A model generated the notes under the pieces. That model had not been told where the DNA came from and did no database searches. It was given only the letters and a program-made list of their open reading frames with translations. This document shows, piece after piece, positions 54,906 to 64,000 of a stretch of 64,000 bases of DNA. The stretch covers positions 31,697,169 to 31,761,168 of the forward strand of contig JAMXIF010000065.1 of assembly GCA_028583685.1 (NCBI GenBank). Reading direction: 5' to 3'. Positions within the stretch are counted from its first letter, which is position 1; the number at the start of each line of letters is the position of its first letter. The translations under genes and the position numbers were made by a program. Origin of the DNA: Petaurus breviceps papuanus. Lineage: Eukaryota > Chordata > Mammalia > Diprotodontia > Petauridae.

Positions 54906-55500
54906 AACTATAGGAACAGAAATCTTCCTCCATCTTTTCCCCTTGTCTAACACCCCAATGATGAGTAACTGAAGAATCCTAGCACATGATTAAAAAAAAA
55001 AGTTGTTTGGGGGAGGGGATACAGAGGACATTCCACTGCAAACATAATATCCAAGAAATAGAGAGAGATCATGTTTCCCTAATATAATTCATCAGCAGTC
55101 ATCCTATCACATGAAATTGAGGTCATGCCTTAGTGTTTGACATGTTGCAGAGGTTATTAAAAAATCACTCTGTCAACTCTACAGAAGGGGCAAAATATAG
55201 ATATTTTTATGCTGCCATAATCTTCATAAAATAGATATCCTGGGGAGTTCTCTGTAGCAAAATGTATGAATCATACATAATAAATTAAAGATGACACTCC
55301 CCAAAGAATCACTTATAAATACATAACATTCTACACTAAGTCTCCAGGCTCCAAGGGAAAAGGCAAAAGCAAAAAAGAGGAGCTCCCTCAAATTCTACAT
55401 AATGAGGGTTGATTCATTAAAGGATTTATGGAGAGTGACAACACCACCTTAAATACAGCAAGCCTATAAATAAATATTGTGCCACATTAAAAAAAAGAAA
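54906..55500. other. No gene recognised
   Basis: Unique sequence. Nothing recognised. Confidence 0.4.
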
Positions 55501-55504
55501 AAAG

Positions 55505-55735
55505 TAGATGACAAGATGCTTCTTGCCAAAGAACAGATTTTTCCCTGTGTGTAAAACCATGCCCCAAAGCTTAGTATCTCAGTGTTCATCTCTGTGCCCC
55601 TTCTCAGCTCGTGGTGTGTGTTTTCCCCCATTAGAATATAAGATCCTTGAGGTATGGGCTATCTTTTTGCTTGTATTTGTATCCACAGCCATTAGAATAG
55701 TGATGAACTTATAGTAAGTGCATAATTAATATTTC
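55505..55735 (+). mobile_element. L2 LINE 3' end
   Basis: 'ccccattagaatataagatccttgaggtatgggct' near 55626, 'gtatccacagccattagaatagtgatgaac', then 'agtaagtgcataattaat'. Confidence 0.75.
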
Positions 55736-56755
55736 CTTCCTTTTTTCTTCCTGTTTTTATACTTGATCTAACATATCCCATGGATAGAGCCTGTGGCAGT
55801 AAATAAATAAAATGAGGAAACAGACAAAATCTGAATACTGTCTAAAAGTCAATGACAATTCATGAAATACTTTTATCAAACATAGAATAGTCATGGTTCA
55901 CCACCCTAATTAGACCGCATCAGGTGTCTTGGGTCCTACTGAAATTGGCCATGCACAGAGAAGTTGATGCACCAGCAAGCCAAGTTCATTTCAAAATCAG
56001 TTCATTGTACCGCACAGCTCAAAATAAAGGCAATCTAACAACCCCACTAATATCAGCCATTCTTAAAACTGTCATGACATTACAGTTGTTTTTCAATAGG
56101 CTAAAATGATTCTCCAAACTTGGAGAAATTTCTTCCGGCTGTTTGTTGTATGACTGGAAGGCCACCTAATGGGTGTATACTAAGCCAGAAAAGTTCCAGT
56201 TCTACTTATAAGGATCAGTACTCACACTCCTAAATCATAGAAGAATTGGAGAAGTATTAGGATTTTCCACACATAGATACACCTGACATTGGTATTCCTG
56301 TTAGAGGAAGTGTGGTGGTTTGAATGCATGCCTGGTTAGTGTGGTTGGGCTATTATGGATAGCAAAATTTCAGAATACAGAAACAAAAAGACCGTGCCTA
56401 ATCTGAGAGAATTATCGGTTGATGTGTTGTCACTGTGGGATTGTGAAGTAGAACATGAGATTTTGGCGGGGGATCAATGTGCTGAGTATGAGTGAGCAGA
56501 GGGCTTTTCTCACAGGTGTCTCTGAGTCAGCTTTCAGCTGAGCTCTCTTGTATGTATTGGGAGAAGGGTAAAAAGGGCAGATGGGAGAATGTGTGCACAG
56601 CTCACAGGTCAGGAAGTACCTGCAGACATTAGGGCATGATTCTGTGGGGTTGTGGGATAAGTACAGGTGATAGGGACTGAAAGGAAAGACATTTCCTACC
56701 TGGATAATAACCAGAGTAATTTGAAACACTGAGTCAGTCTCCCCACGGTGAGAAC
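55736..56755. other. No gene recognised
   Basis: Unique sequence. The 99-codon minus frame at 56430-56729 lies in a purine-rich interval and shows no domain. Confidence 0.4.
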
Positions 56756-56759
56756 AGTT

Positions 56760-56895
56760 GTGGAGTCCTAGTCTTGAGCCTGCATCTGTTATGTGCTAGC
56801 TGTTTTATTCTGGGCAAATCACTTAAACTCCTTTGGTCTGTTTCCTCACCTGTAAAATGAAGGTAACAAGATCTCTAATAGCTCTCTCAAAGGGT
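56760..56895 (+). mobile_element. MIR fragment
   Basis: 'gttatgtgctagctgttttattctgggcaaatcacttaaactcc', 'gtttcctcacctgtaaaatgaaggtaac'. Confidence 0.75.
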
Positions 56896-57115
56896 TACTG
56901 AGTTGGTGGAGTTGTGAACCGATCCAACAATTCTGGAGACCCATTGGGAACTATGCCCAAAGGGTTATAAAATGGCCATAGCCTTTGACCCATCAATGCC
57001 ACTTTTAGGGCTATATCCCAAAGAGATCATACAAGTAGGGGAAAAGACCCATATGTAAAAAAATATTTTATCAGCTCTTTTTGTGGTGGCAAAGAATTGA
57101 AATCAAGGACAGTAG
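56896..57115 (+). mobile_element. L1 fragment (ORF2 C-terminus region)
   Basis: 'gagttgtgaaccgatccaacaattctgg', 'aactatgcccaaagggttataaaatgg', 'cctttgacccatcaatgcc' and 'ctttttgtggtggcaaagaattgaaa' are the L1 block just upstream of the 3'-end text seen at 15150. Both ends are cut. Confidence 0.85.
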
Positions 57116-57339
57116 AGAGGTTCAAATGAGACAATGCATGAAAAAATCCTTCTAAATCTTATATTAGTGACTGATAATATATACATTGGCTCACTAACAC
57201 TGTATCGATAAAGAAGCATTCAGAAACAGTTGAGTCACATAGATAGGTTTATAGGAGAGATTTATTGTACTCTTTTTAAGACTTCAGGATTGTAGATCAA
57301 GACCACAAAGGAATCTTATGGGGGATAAAATCTAATCCG

Positions 57340-57500
57340 CCTCATTTTAGATATGAGAAATTTAAGCCCAGAAAGCATAAATGCTTTGCCTCTATCTCAC
57401 ATGACCCTCAGAGTAATTGTGAGTGGGCACTATGGGTATTATGTTCATCATTTTATAGACAAGAAAACAAAATTAGAGAGGCCACTGGTCCATTGTGAAT
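57340..57500 (-). mobile_element. MIR-type fragment
   Basis: Reverse core phrases 'cattttagatatgagaaatttaagcccag' and 'cattttatagacaagaaaacaaaattagagagg', possibly two pieces. Confidence 0.5.
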
Positions 57501-57535
57501 CTCAACAATGTCGATTTTCTTTTACGGTTGTCAAT

Positions 57536-57623
57536 TTATTTATTGTTTTAATTTTTAACATTCACTTCCATAAGTTTTAAATTTTCTCCCCCTCCCTCCC
57601 AAGACAGCAGGAGTGTTATCTGA
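57536..57623 (-). mobile_element. L1 3'-end fragment
   Basis: 'gttttaatttttaacattcacttccataagttttaaattttctccccctccctcccaag', the reverse of the L1 3' terminus. It is interrupted by the TA-flanked element that follows. Confidence 0.7.
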
Positions 57624-57625
57624 TA

Positions 57626-58042
57626 CCATGTTTCCCCGATAATAAGACACTGTCTTATTAATTTTTTTGGACAGAAAAACACCAGAGGGCTTATTTTCAG
57701 GGGAGGGCTTATTTTAATGAACATTGACAGCAATTTTAATAAACAGGCAAATGTGAACAAAAAAATGTACCTTTATTCAATAATGAATTCAATAAAGAAC
57801 AGGATGATGCGCCCACTGCTGCAGCTCTGATTGGATGCAGCTCGGAGCACGGAGTGCATTTCACGGGGGGGACAGTGCATACAGAGGGTACCGTAATGTA
57901 GCATGTAACGCAGGGGATCACCTTCACTACAGTAGCAATCTCAATAGGGCTTATTTTCGGGGGAGGGCTTATTTTAGAGGAATCTTACACAGTAAGGGGA
58001 GGGCTTATTTTCGGGATAGGTCTTATTATCAGGGAAACATGG
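57626..58042. mobile_element. Tc1/mariner-like miniature transposon, TA-flanked
   Basis: A 417-bp element flanked by TA at 57624-57625 and 58043-58044. Terminal inverted repeats are well preserved: left 'ccatgtttccccgataataagac', right the complement of 'ccatgtttccctgataataagacc'. Both arms contain the word 'gggcttatttt' (at about 57689, 57707, 57948, 57967 and 58000), a possible set of internal binding sites. The centre (57805-57930) is GC-richer than its surroundings. No transposase frame; the 74-codon frame at 57835 comes from the repeated word. The TA duplication argues for the Tc1/mariner group rather than hAT (8 bp) or piggyBac (TTAA). Confidence 0.85.
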
Positions 58043-58495
58043 TATGTCCATGTTTTTAATGCCTTTTTCAAGATTTTCTTTTCTAATCTTCTAATCATCT
58101 TTCTTATCTAATAATCTCATTGCAGAATGTCAAGGCATGGAGGGAGATCCCAAATCAATGAGTGAACAAACCCATCGAGATACTTCCTCACTCTTGTATC
58201 CACTTACTCCCAGCTGCTAGACCCTTAATCTCTAAGCAACAACAATAACATATTATACCTACTGGAATGTCTCTTCGATGAAGGCATGAGGCATGTATCA
58301 GACAAGTTTTGTATATGACGCAAATGTACTGTATCGCATTAATAAAAATGAAACACTTTTATCTCTGTGCCTTCTCCTACATAGTTCGATGTGGTATGAA
58401 TAGGTATTATTAGGGTCCTGATTTGCCTTTGTATTCTAAGAACTCATTATGGAAGACTCCCACAACAAGGAAAATTATATTAGCTATTAATTAAT
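58043..58495. other. No gene recognised
   Basis: Unique sequence after the transposon. Nothing recognised. Confidence 0.4.
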
Positions 58496-58497
58496 GG

Positions 58498-58640
58498 CAG
58501 AGCTTGTGGTTTAGTAGCTAGAGATCCAGCTTTGAACCCAGGAAGATCTGGGTTTGGGAAATATCTCTGGCATATACTGGCTCTGTGACACCGAACACTT
58601 CATTTCTCTCTGCTCTTGATCAAAGGTATCAAATAGTTTC
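58498..58640 (+). mobile_element. MIR fragment
   Basis: 'gagcttgtggtttagtagctagagatccagc', 'gaagatctgggtttgggaaatatctctgg', 'ctggctctgtgacaccgaacac'. Confidence 0.65.
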
Positions 58641-58939
58641 AAGATCTAAATGCTGGCCAACACCCTACAGGCTACCAAACTAAATTAAAATGTAATTTGA
58701 AAATATCTGACAAAATAAAAGTAATATAGAACATATATTACATTACATTTTAAAATAAAACCAATATATAGGCCACAGTGATCCGTACGTATGTAGAGAT
58801 TAGTGACTGTCTGCTTCTATTTGATTTTGAAACAACTACTCTAGGAAGCTCATTAAGACTATAAAAATGCTGGGAAGGTACCTTCCTGTAATGAGAGAAA
58901 AGATGTTATTGCCTGGTAATTTCCTGTATTAATGACATC

Positions 58940-59068
58940 ATAAGATTATCAGATGAAAGGAACGTTAGAGGCTAATTCTTTCATTTTGCAAATGGAGAAA
59001 CTGAGGCACAGAGAAGTTAAATGAATTTCCCAGGATCACATAGCTAGTAAAAGAATCTATACTCCTCT
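58940..59068 (-). mobile_element. MIR/THER-type fragment
   Basis: 'cattttgcaaatggagaaactgaggcacagagaagttaaatg' and 'ccaggatcacatagctagtaaaag', reverse orientation. Confidence 0.8.
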
Positions 59069-59094
59069 GAAATTTGTTCATAGGCCTAAGAAAC

Positions 59095-59460
59095 CTCTTT
59101 ACCTGTCAAGATTACTTCAGGCCTAGATCCCATACCTCATCATTTATTTCTAACTCTTTGATCCTCATTTTGATTTGGAAGGTAGTGAGATCTTCCTAGA
59201 ACCTCCTTTTAAGAAGGAGGCCTAGAACATCCATTTGTTTTTTGACTTCCCACCTGTTTACACTGCTATGTATTTCTACAAAATAGCCCATATATTGCGT
59301 GGTTTCCTTCTCTCCTTCTGCCCTTTTTCATTTTCCTTTTGGGCATTGTCTTCTATGACTAGATTGTAAGCTCCCTGAAAGAAAGCTCTATCTTTCCTTT
59401 TTACCCCCCTCAGTGCTTAGAACAGTGTTTAGTACATAGTATGCTCTTAATGTTTTTTTT
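59095..59460 (+). mobile_element. L2 LINE 3' end
   Basis: 'ctatgactagattgtaagctccctgaaagaaagctc' near 59353, 'cagtgcttagaacagtgtttagtacatagtatgctcttaatg' near 59412, preceded by diverged upstream L2 text. Confidence 0.8.
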
Positions 59461-59755
59461 TTGTTTGTTTAACTGAGGGAGGATTTTAAATCAAATGTTC
59501 CAACTGCACTTTCAGCCCTCTATCCACTCCACCACCTAGATGTCTCAGGCCCAGTCTATATTCATATCATTTAATCAGGTCCAGAACTCAGTATGATAGC
59601 TTTTAAACAAGGGAACTCTATTAAAATCTAAGATGTATTATTGCAATATCCTAAGGTTGATTTCGGTAAATCTATGAGGAACTACTGGGAGAGTTACTGA
59701 ATGAAGTATGGAATCAATGTAATCATACCAAAGAACAATAACACTTCAGTACTCG
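59461..59755. other. No gene; weak MIR-like text
   Basis: A reverse MIR-like head ('ctatccactccaccacctag') near 59520 suggests an eroded SINE. The rest is unique. Confidence 0.4.
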
Positions 59756-59759
59756 GAGA

Positions 59760-59940
59760 GATATTATAGGATATTATCTAGACCATGTCTTGCATTTAGC
59801 AGATGAGAAAAGAGCTGAAGTGCAGAGAAGGAAGCTGCCTTGTCCAAAGTCACGCAGAGAATTAACGGCAGAGTCAAGGGTAGGATCTCGGTTCCCTAAA
59901 TGCCAGGTCAAAGTCATTCCTGCACCATCTTTCCCAACAG
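59760..59940 (-). mobile_element. MIR/THER-type fragment
   Basis: 'atctagaccatgtcttgcatttagcagatgag', 'gaagtgcagagaagg', 'tccaaagtcacgcagag', reverse order. Confidence 0.65.
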
Positions 59941-60380
59941 CCTCCATTTAACCACAACCTGCTTCAAGTTTCTGACACTTTTCACTCCTTGCTGTCTTTT
60001 CAGGCATGCACTTCATTCCAAAACTATGAAAATAATATGATGCAATAACAAGTCATAAAATAATGGAAACAGAGATCATTTAAGCCAGGAGGAACCTTAA
60101 AAGAGACGAATACAGTAAGTTCTGGGAAGAATGCTAGAACTTATAACGTAAAATCCTTGTTACTACTGAGTGAGACTTTAGAGATCTAATGTGCTACTAA
60201 TTTAGGATACATTGAAATTTTTAAAAATTGTACTCATAATTGCATTTTAATATAATTTCTGTTTATTATAATTTTCTATTCATTGTGTGGATCTCAGAAC
60301 ATAATCCTGAGAAGGTGTTCCTGGGTTTTACCAGACTGTGAAAACCATCCATGGCCAAAACAAAAATTAGCCCTGAAATA
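59941..60380. other. No gene recognised
   Basis: Unique AT-rich sequence. Nothing recognised. Confidence 0.4.
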
Positions 60381-60382
60381 AA

Positions 60383-60500
60383 ACTTTCATTTTATAAATC
60401 AAGAAAGCAAAACACAGAGATCAAAAGTAACTTCCACAAAGTCAAATAGCCAGTTAGCTGCAGAAGTGGGACACTAGCTCTGGATACTCCACTGTGATTC
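60383..60500 (-). mobile_element. MIR fragment
   Basis: 'cattttataaatcaagaaagcaaaacacagagatc', 'cacaaagtcaaatagccagttagc', reverse order. Confidence 0.65.
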
Positions 60501-60615
60501 TTTTCATTAGAATATATTCCAAACGAAATTTTGCCAAGCATAGGTAGATATACATACAAAATGTCTGTGCTCCATGGATGATTTATACATACATATACAC
60601 ACACACATACATATT

Positions 60616-60840
60616 GGGCAGATAGGTGGTACAGTAGATAGAAAAAACAGTCCTGGAATCAGAGATATTCTGAGTTTAAAATCTGGACTCATACACTTAT
60701 GAATTGTGTGACCCTAGGTAAGTCACTTAATCTGGTTTGCCTCAGTTTCCCCTTCTGTAAAATGAGTTGGAGAAGGAATATCTTTGCCAAGAAACCTCAA
60801 ATAGCATCACAGTCAAATATAACTAAAACTACTATATAAC
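60616..60840 (+). mobile_element. MAR1-like CORE-SINE
   Basis: Head 'gggcagataggtggtacagtagatag', 'gtgtgaccctaggtaagtcac', core 'gcctcagtttccccttctgtaaaatgag', and RTE-like tail 'tctttgccaagaaacctcaaatagcatcacagtcaaatataac'. Confidence 0.88.
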
Positions 60841-62050
60841 AACATGTGAATGTACAATGAGTGTGTTCATTTACACACACAGGCAGATTGAGTGCCAGAA
60901 ATTTCAAAAAAGCTCTTTGTCTACCTTTACAAGCATTAATTTGGTTTGAATTTTTTTAAACTAGTAGATTTTTTTAAAAGATCTATTTTACTTCTGATGA
61001 GTTTCCAAGGGAAAATAAACAAAACAAAACTAAAAAGCAGAGAACTCCCTGAAAGGCTAGATGGGCATGCATTGTGTCAGTGAAATGACTTCTATTTCTG
61101 AATAATGTATTATTTTGCACATTTTATAGGGACCTTTTCAAGTCTTTGTGGTGTACTTGTCTCCTTCTGGCTCATTTCTTCAGGGAAGGCAGCAACATCT
61201 GGAAGAAGTAACCATCATTTCTTGAGTTAATCAACTCAGCTTGGGGGCCCGGTAAGAAGGGAGATGGGGAAATGAATTGTATTGGGGAGCTCTACTAGGC
61301 AGCCCAGGCCATTGGGGGACCAACAATGGCAGCTTTTTGTGGATCCAGTATTTTAAAACTGGCTCAGAGACAACTTAGATTGATCTCATTCATTCTAGTA
61401 TTCCTGGGCAGATCTATGCTTAACATGGTTGGGGAGTAGAAAGAACACTGGAGAGAAAGTTAAATGATGTAGGTTCTAGTCAAGATCTCACCACATTCAA
61501 TGCTTCAGCACTAAATCCTCAGAAGCTGGGAGTACTGATACTACAGGACTAGGAAGCAGGCCAAAGACTGCAAATGGATCCTGAAGGAATAGAATGTAGG
61601 GAAGGATAAATTCATTTCCAAAAAGGTGGACATTTTAAGAATTAAGAATCTTTGAAACAAAAAAAAACGTTTTTTATATGGAAAAGATACTCTGAATACC
61701 AATTAGTGTAGTTGTAGTTAGGACATACCAATCTAAATAATCTCCATCATGCTTTCTCTAAGAAATCTCGCTATCTGTAACACCGGAGAAGTCACATTCC
61801 TCTTATGTCAAACCTTTCTGCTGAGTTTGAAATCTGACCTTGAAGAACTATTTTGATTTAAATGATGCTTGTTTTAATATTTCAAAAGATCTTTGATTTC
61901 CTCTGTGTGAGCAGTCCTACCAGTAAAGCATCTGAAAACCCTTCCACAGCTTAGGAAATTGATATTTTGGGTCCAGCAAAGAAAACAGAGCATAAAATCG
62001 TGACTAACGTTCGGGACTAGAGTTTCTGAAGCTGCTCACAGGATTATATA
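60841..62050. other. No gene recognised
   Basis: About 1.2 kb with little recognisable repeat. A GC-richer stretch at 61140-61340 is unique. No exon-like frame. Confidence 0.4.
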
Positions 62051-62059
62051 GATATTCAG

Positions 62060-62340
62060 GAAGAAAACAGGCAAAGGAAAGGCAGAAAACAAGCATTTAT
62101 TGAGTACCTAGTGTATATCAGGCACTGTACTAAGCAATTTACAAGTTTTATTTCATTTAATCCCAATAAAACTCTGTGATATATATATATATATATATAT
62201 CTTAATTTTGCATATAAGGAAACTAGACAGAAATTAAGTAATTTAGCATCACTCAGATAATGAGTGCCTGAAGCTGGATTTGAACTCAAGGATCCTTGAC
62301 TCCAGATCCAGTTCTATCCATTTCATCACCTTGGTCCCTC
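62060..62340 (-). mobile_element. MIR/THER CORE-SINE, nearly complete
   Basis: Reverse order: 3' end 'caagcatttattgagtacctagtgtatatcaggcactgtactaagc', '(TA)n' at 62178-62201, core 'gcatataaggaaactagacag', 'cctgaagctggatttgaactcaagg', head 'gttctatccatttcatcac'. Confidence 0.85.
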
Positions 62341-62545
62341 TAGGTAAAGGAGGTAGGACAACAAAGGTCAGGCAGGAGGCTTTTCAAAAGGATAGTAAAA
62401 TAGACCCTTGCTTAATGCTGTAAACATTAGCGGGCTTTTTAGTCCCTTTCTGTTATTTATCATGAGTTATAAGCAGAGATAGCTTTTGAATATTGCTACT
62501 CTCCCCCCCAGAGCAGACACATCTTATAGAACACACATAATATAT
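62341..62545. other. No gene recognised
   Basis: Unique sequence. Nothing recognised. Confidence 0.4.
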
Positions 62546-62547
62546 AA

Positions 62548-62700
62548 TATTAACAGCTAATATTTCTTTAGCATCTTAAGATTTACAAACCACTTCCTAT
62601 TATTATCATAATTATTCTCACATTAACACCATGATGTAGACCATACAATTTTCCCCATTTTATGTTGATACTGAGGACATCACCTACATGTAGCATGGAG
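62548..62700 (-). mobile_element. MIR/THER 3' fragment
   Basis: 'aacagctaatatttctttagcatcttaagatttacaaacc' and 'ttattatcataattattctcac', reverse order, then diverged. Confidence 0.6.
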
Positions 62701-63270
62701 GTGTCATTGTGTCGAAGAATAGACAACTCTGCTTGAATTCTTTCCATGAAATCCCGATCATCCAAAAGGTTATCACACATAGTGAGTAGAAAATAAACGC
62801 ATTTGTCCAATCAGGCAAGAAAGAGAAATCAAAGGAGTTGTACAGATCAGAATATAACAGCCAATACCTGGAATGAACAAATTTTCAAATGATGTGTGAG
62901 ACATCTCAACTCAACGAAGGGAAATTACCAAATATAATTGAAGGGAAAATTCCCTTGTTTCTAGGAAGGTAAGGTGGTGATCAAGAATGTGTTTGCGATT
63001 TGGATTTTTCCTACATGCCTGCCCTACATAGTCTTTATTTCTCTCTAGTGTATCTGGAATCACAGGTTTCCTTTCTCTAAGTTAGAGGGGGAAAGGAAGT
63101 CCCTCCTATCCCAAACTCTTGAGTTTACTCCACCCACCAGCAAAGCAGGGATATAGTATCATCCTTTTCTCCTCCAATGAGGAGAATCTCAGGCAAATTA
63201 AAGACTAGAAACCAGGGGTGTAGTAGGAGGTAAGTTAGAGAGTATTGTAGAATGATTCTCATTTATATAA
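62701..63270. other. No gene recognised
   Basis: Unique sequence. Nothing recognised. Confidence 0.4.
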
Positions 63271-63274
63271 TTAC

Positions 63275-63475
63275 ACAATCAGCTCTCATTTTTTAAAGAG
63301 ACTCTGTAAGGTAGGAACTTTTATGAGACCCATTATATATATGTGAAGGAATCACTAGTTAAGTAACTTACTTATCCACAGTCATACAGTAAGAACCTCT
63401 AGTGTAATTTGAACCTAGGTCTTCCCAAATCCTAACCCAGCACTCCATCCAATAAACTATGCTGCATCTCTTTCG
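63275..63475 (-). mobile_element. MIR fragment
   Basis: Reverse MIR: 'gagactctgtaaggtaggaac', 'gttaagtaacttacttatccacagtcatacag', 'tttgaacctaggtcttccc', 'cactccatccaataaac'. Confidence 0.75.
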
Positions 63476-63884
63476 AATGAAGAGAAGCCAGGTGGATGAT
63501 GGTCTGGGTAGCACAGAAAATATCCAACATGCTTGTGTTTGGATAAAGGAGTAGTAATTTAAGTGGATTCTTTAAAAAAAGTGTCCAACAAAAATCACAG
63601 CAGAAACATCATTTCATCGGCAAACTGTCCCATTGTGACTATTCAACATTCAAAGAGTCATCTCCAAAGGACAGGATAATAATGCATGGGGCATTGCAGC
63701 TAAGTAACGATGAACCAGCAATGTATTCTTGCAGACTTGGGCATTTTTTCCCCTCTTATGATGTTCATTAGTTTCCCTTGTATCCAATAGACTCCTGTAA
63801 ATAGAATCTAAACAGTAAAGAAAAATGGGGCCTTATCACCTTTCTCAGCTACATCATCATTTTCTCTGGTGCTGATCTAGAGTG
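63476..63884. other. No gene recognised
   Basis: Unique sequence. Nothing recognised. Confidence 0.4.
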
Positions 63885-64000
63885 CAGGGGTAGGAAACCT
63901 GTGGCCTCAAGGTCACAGAATAAGTCCTTTCCTGGGAAGTTTGGATTCAGCCAAAGGGTCACACTTGAGGACCTAGAGAGCCACATGTAACCTCAGGGCT
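63885..64000 (+). mobile_element. hAT miniature element (OC1/Charlie-like), cut by the window edge
   Basis: Starts 'caggggtaggaaacctgtgg', then 'cctcaaggtcac'. After a short centre it turns into the complementary arm 'gtcacacttgagg', 'acctagagagccacatg'. It matches 43408-43607; the right terminal repeat lies beyond the window. Confidence 0.75.

Noticed and set aside
56330-56370. 'gcatgcctggttagtgtggttggg' resembles the internal promoter region of 5S rRNA
   Set aside because: Only a short word matches. The rest of a 5S gene is absent.
57835-58059. Frame with repeated RAYFRG units
   Set aside because: The repeats are translations of the 'gggcttatttt' word within the mariner-like element, not a repeat protein.

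Overview
The window looks like non-coding DNA from a marsupial genome. The evidence is the repeat content: tRNA-headed SINEs of the marsupial type, MAR1-like CORE-SINEs ending in an RTE/BovB-like tail, marsupial-type L1 elements and ORF1-only half-L1 (HAL1) elements, and old L2, CR1/L3 and MIR relics. An Australian lineage is possible from the SINE types, but I cannot fix the species. I found no convincing host exon, processed pseudogene or RNA gene. The long open frames are fragments of transposons or chance frames.

Layout. 1-6.4 kb: old L1 and L2 3' ends, an AT-rich palindromic tract and one young SINE. 6.4-13.2 kb: a plus-strand L1 whose 5' UTR carries a 42-bp tandem array. Its ORF2 is split by an almost full-length minus-strand HAL1, which in turn holds a 1.18-kb solo LTR and a SINE. 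13.2-26 kb: MAR1, L1, CR1/L3, L2 and SINE copies, with a unique block at 18.06-18.64 kb that could be a conserved enhancer. 26-36 kb: scattered MIR, a SINE, an L1 3' end with a 27-base C run, LTR remnants and a second candidate enhancer at 26.9-27.1 kb. 36.4-36.9 kb: the best candidate conserved non-coding element, dense in homeodomain and POU-like sites. 37-45 kb: L2, MAR1, a dimeric SINE, a hAT miniature element and another candidate element at 42.6 kb. 45.6-53.6 kb: a minus-strand L1 relic with two HAL1 copies, a dimeric SINE and another SINE nested inside; its 5' UTR has degenerate ~50-70-bp repeats. 53.6-64 kb: MIR and L2 relics, a well-preserved TA-flanked Tc1/mariner-like miniature transposon and part of a hAT element at the right edge.

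There is no operon-like logic. The story is layered insertion. Most informative are: (i) two SINE dimers with the same monomer order, the same junction and a single target-site duplication around each whole dimer; (ii) three HAL1 copies, all on the minus strand and all inside L1 copies; (iii) the mariner-like element; and (iv) four unique blocks in what otherwise looks like a gene desert, which may be regulatory. Family names come from recognising sequence, not from a database search, and old-relic boundaries are approximate.
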